Shown piece after piece: positions 63,704 to 64,000 of a DNA stretch of 64,000 nt. The stretch comes from Apibacter muscae. Lineage in GTDB: Bacteria; Bacteroidota; Bacteroidia; Flavobacteriales; Weeksellaceae. Made by a program: the position numbers and the translations under genes. The stretch covers positions 124,001 through 188,000 of the forward strand of contig NZ_SELG01000031.1 in assembly GCF_007845635.1 (NCBI RefSeq). The letters are read 5' to 3'. The stretch's first letter is position 1. Every line of letters begins with the position of its first letter. The notes beneath the pieces were generated by a model. The model ran no database searches and was not told where the DNA came from. It saw only the letters and a program-made list of their open reading frames with translations.

Positions 63704-64000
63704 CATAATATTCATCAATTTGACTTTTTAAATCCTTTAGAGCTTCCAAAAAGTCTTGAGCTGGAAAATATCCTGTAACTACCGTTAATGTTTGACCTTT
63801 GTCGTCTACTAAGGCTATGGATGGATATCTTAATTCTCCGTTCAAAAGACTATAAGCCAAAGACTGCACTCCCACTCTACCGTCGGTAACCCAAGAATAA
63901 TATTTTCCTTTAAATTTTATATCGTCTTTGGATTCTGCGTTAAGCTTTACAGGTATAAAATTTTCATTTACGTATTCTGCCACGGACTGATTGTTAAATG
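63687..64000 (-). CDS. Thioredoxin-fold protein, 3' part (5' end outside the window)
   Basis: The reading frame is open to the window edge, so the start is not visible. The visible part, over 100 residues, reads FNNQSVAEYVNENFIPVKLN, then YPSIALVDDKGQTLTVVTGY and FPAQDFLEALKDL. These match the middle and end of a thioredoxin-like domain (cis-Pro in YPSIALVD; strand and last helix). The CxxC or CxxK site would lie upstream and is not seen. Oxidoreductase or DUF255/thioredoxin family is likely. Confidence 0.8.
   Translation of the reverse strand, partial: FNNQSVAEYVNENFIPVKLNAESKDDIKFKGKYYSWVTDGRVGVQSLAYSLLNGELRYPSIALVDDKGQTLTVVTGYFPAQDFLEALKDLKSQIDEYYAKEGK

Overview
The window is a stretch of low-GC (about 30% by eye) chromosome from a member of the Bacteroidota. 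It is most likely class Flavobacteriia and plausibly family Weeksellaceae, for example a host-associated genus of the Apibacter type. The genus is an inference. The evidence for the class is the compact mraZ-rsmH-ftsL-pbp-murE-mraY-murD-ftsW-murG-murC-ftsQ-ftsA-ftsZ-yqeY order, the short Bacteroidota forms of PabB and PabC, the archaeal-type ProRS next to a FadL-like porin, and promoter boxes of the Bacteroidota type (TAnnTTTG) instead of TATAAT. I see no tRNA, rRNA, CRISPR array, phage or complete insertion sequence.

Region 1 (about 90-17,700, all minus strand) is a Wzx/Wzy-type surface polysaccharide cluster. In transcription order it holds a thioesterase, rfbC, rfbD, an acyltransferase-like membrane protein, a Wzx flippase, UDP-galactopyranose mutase (glf) with a linked GT2, a Wzy/WaaL-like protein, a second GT2, a GT4, a broken GtrII-type glucosyltransferase, a DUF6311 membrane protein, a DUF1972-type rhamnosyltransferase, a second Wzy/WaaL-like protein, the initiating sugar-phosphate transferase and a small membrane protein. 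The predicted glycan contains rhamnose and galactofuranose. rfbA and rfbB are not in the window.

Region 2 (17,800-35,760, minus strand) is tex followed by the division and cell-wall (dcw) operon. The operon begins at mraZ with two phased AAAAGTGGG boxes that look like a MraZ autoregulatory operator, and ends after yqeY at a hairpin terminator.

Region 3 (35,960-57,300) is housekeeping and accessory genes. It includes a K+ channel-like protein with an unusual filter, sstT, a HAD phosphatase, hemD-hemE, divergent pabA / pabB-pabC, an orphan ABC ATPase, a three-gene SGNH-SGNH-MBOAT cassette probably for envelope O-acylation, a YceI lipoprotein, topB, mscL, a FadL-like porin, a Tyr/Trp/Gly-rich lipoprotein and proS.

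Region 4 (57,300-64,000, plus strand except the last gene) is a zone of gene decay between proS and waaA. It has a frameshifted SRPBCC gene, a truncated and mutated copy of the promoter and 5' third of waaA, and a second broken GtrII gene. The intact waaA, comEC and the 3' part of a thioredoxin-fold gene follow. Both GtrII genes in the window are broken, and several lesions lie in homopolymers. This is the most unusual structure in the window: it points either to loss of glucosyl decoration of the surface glycan or to switchable loci.
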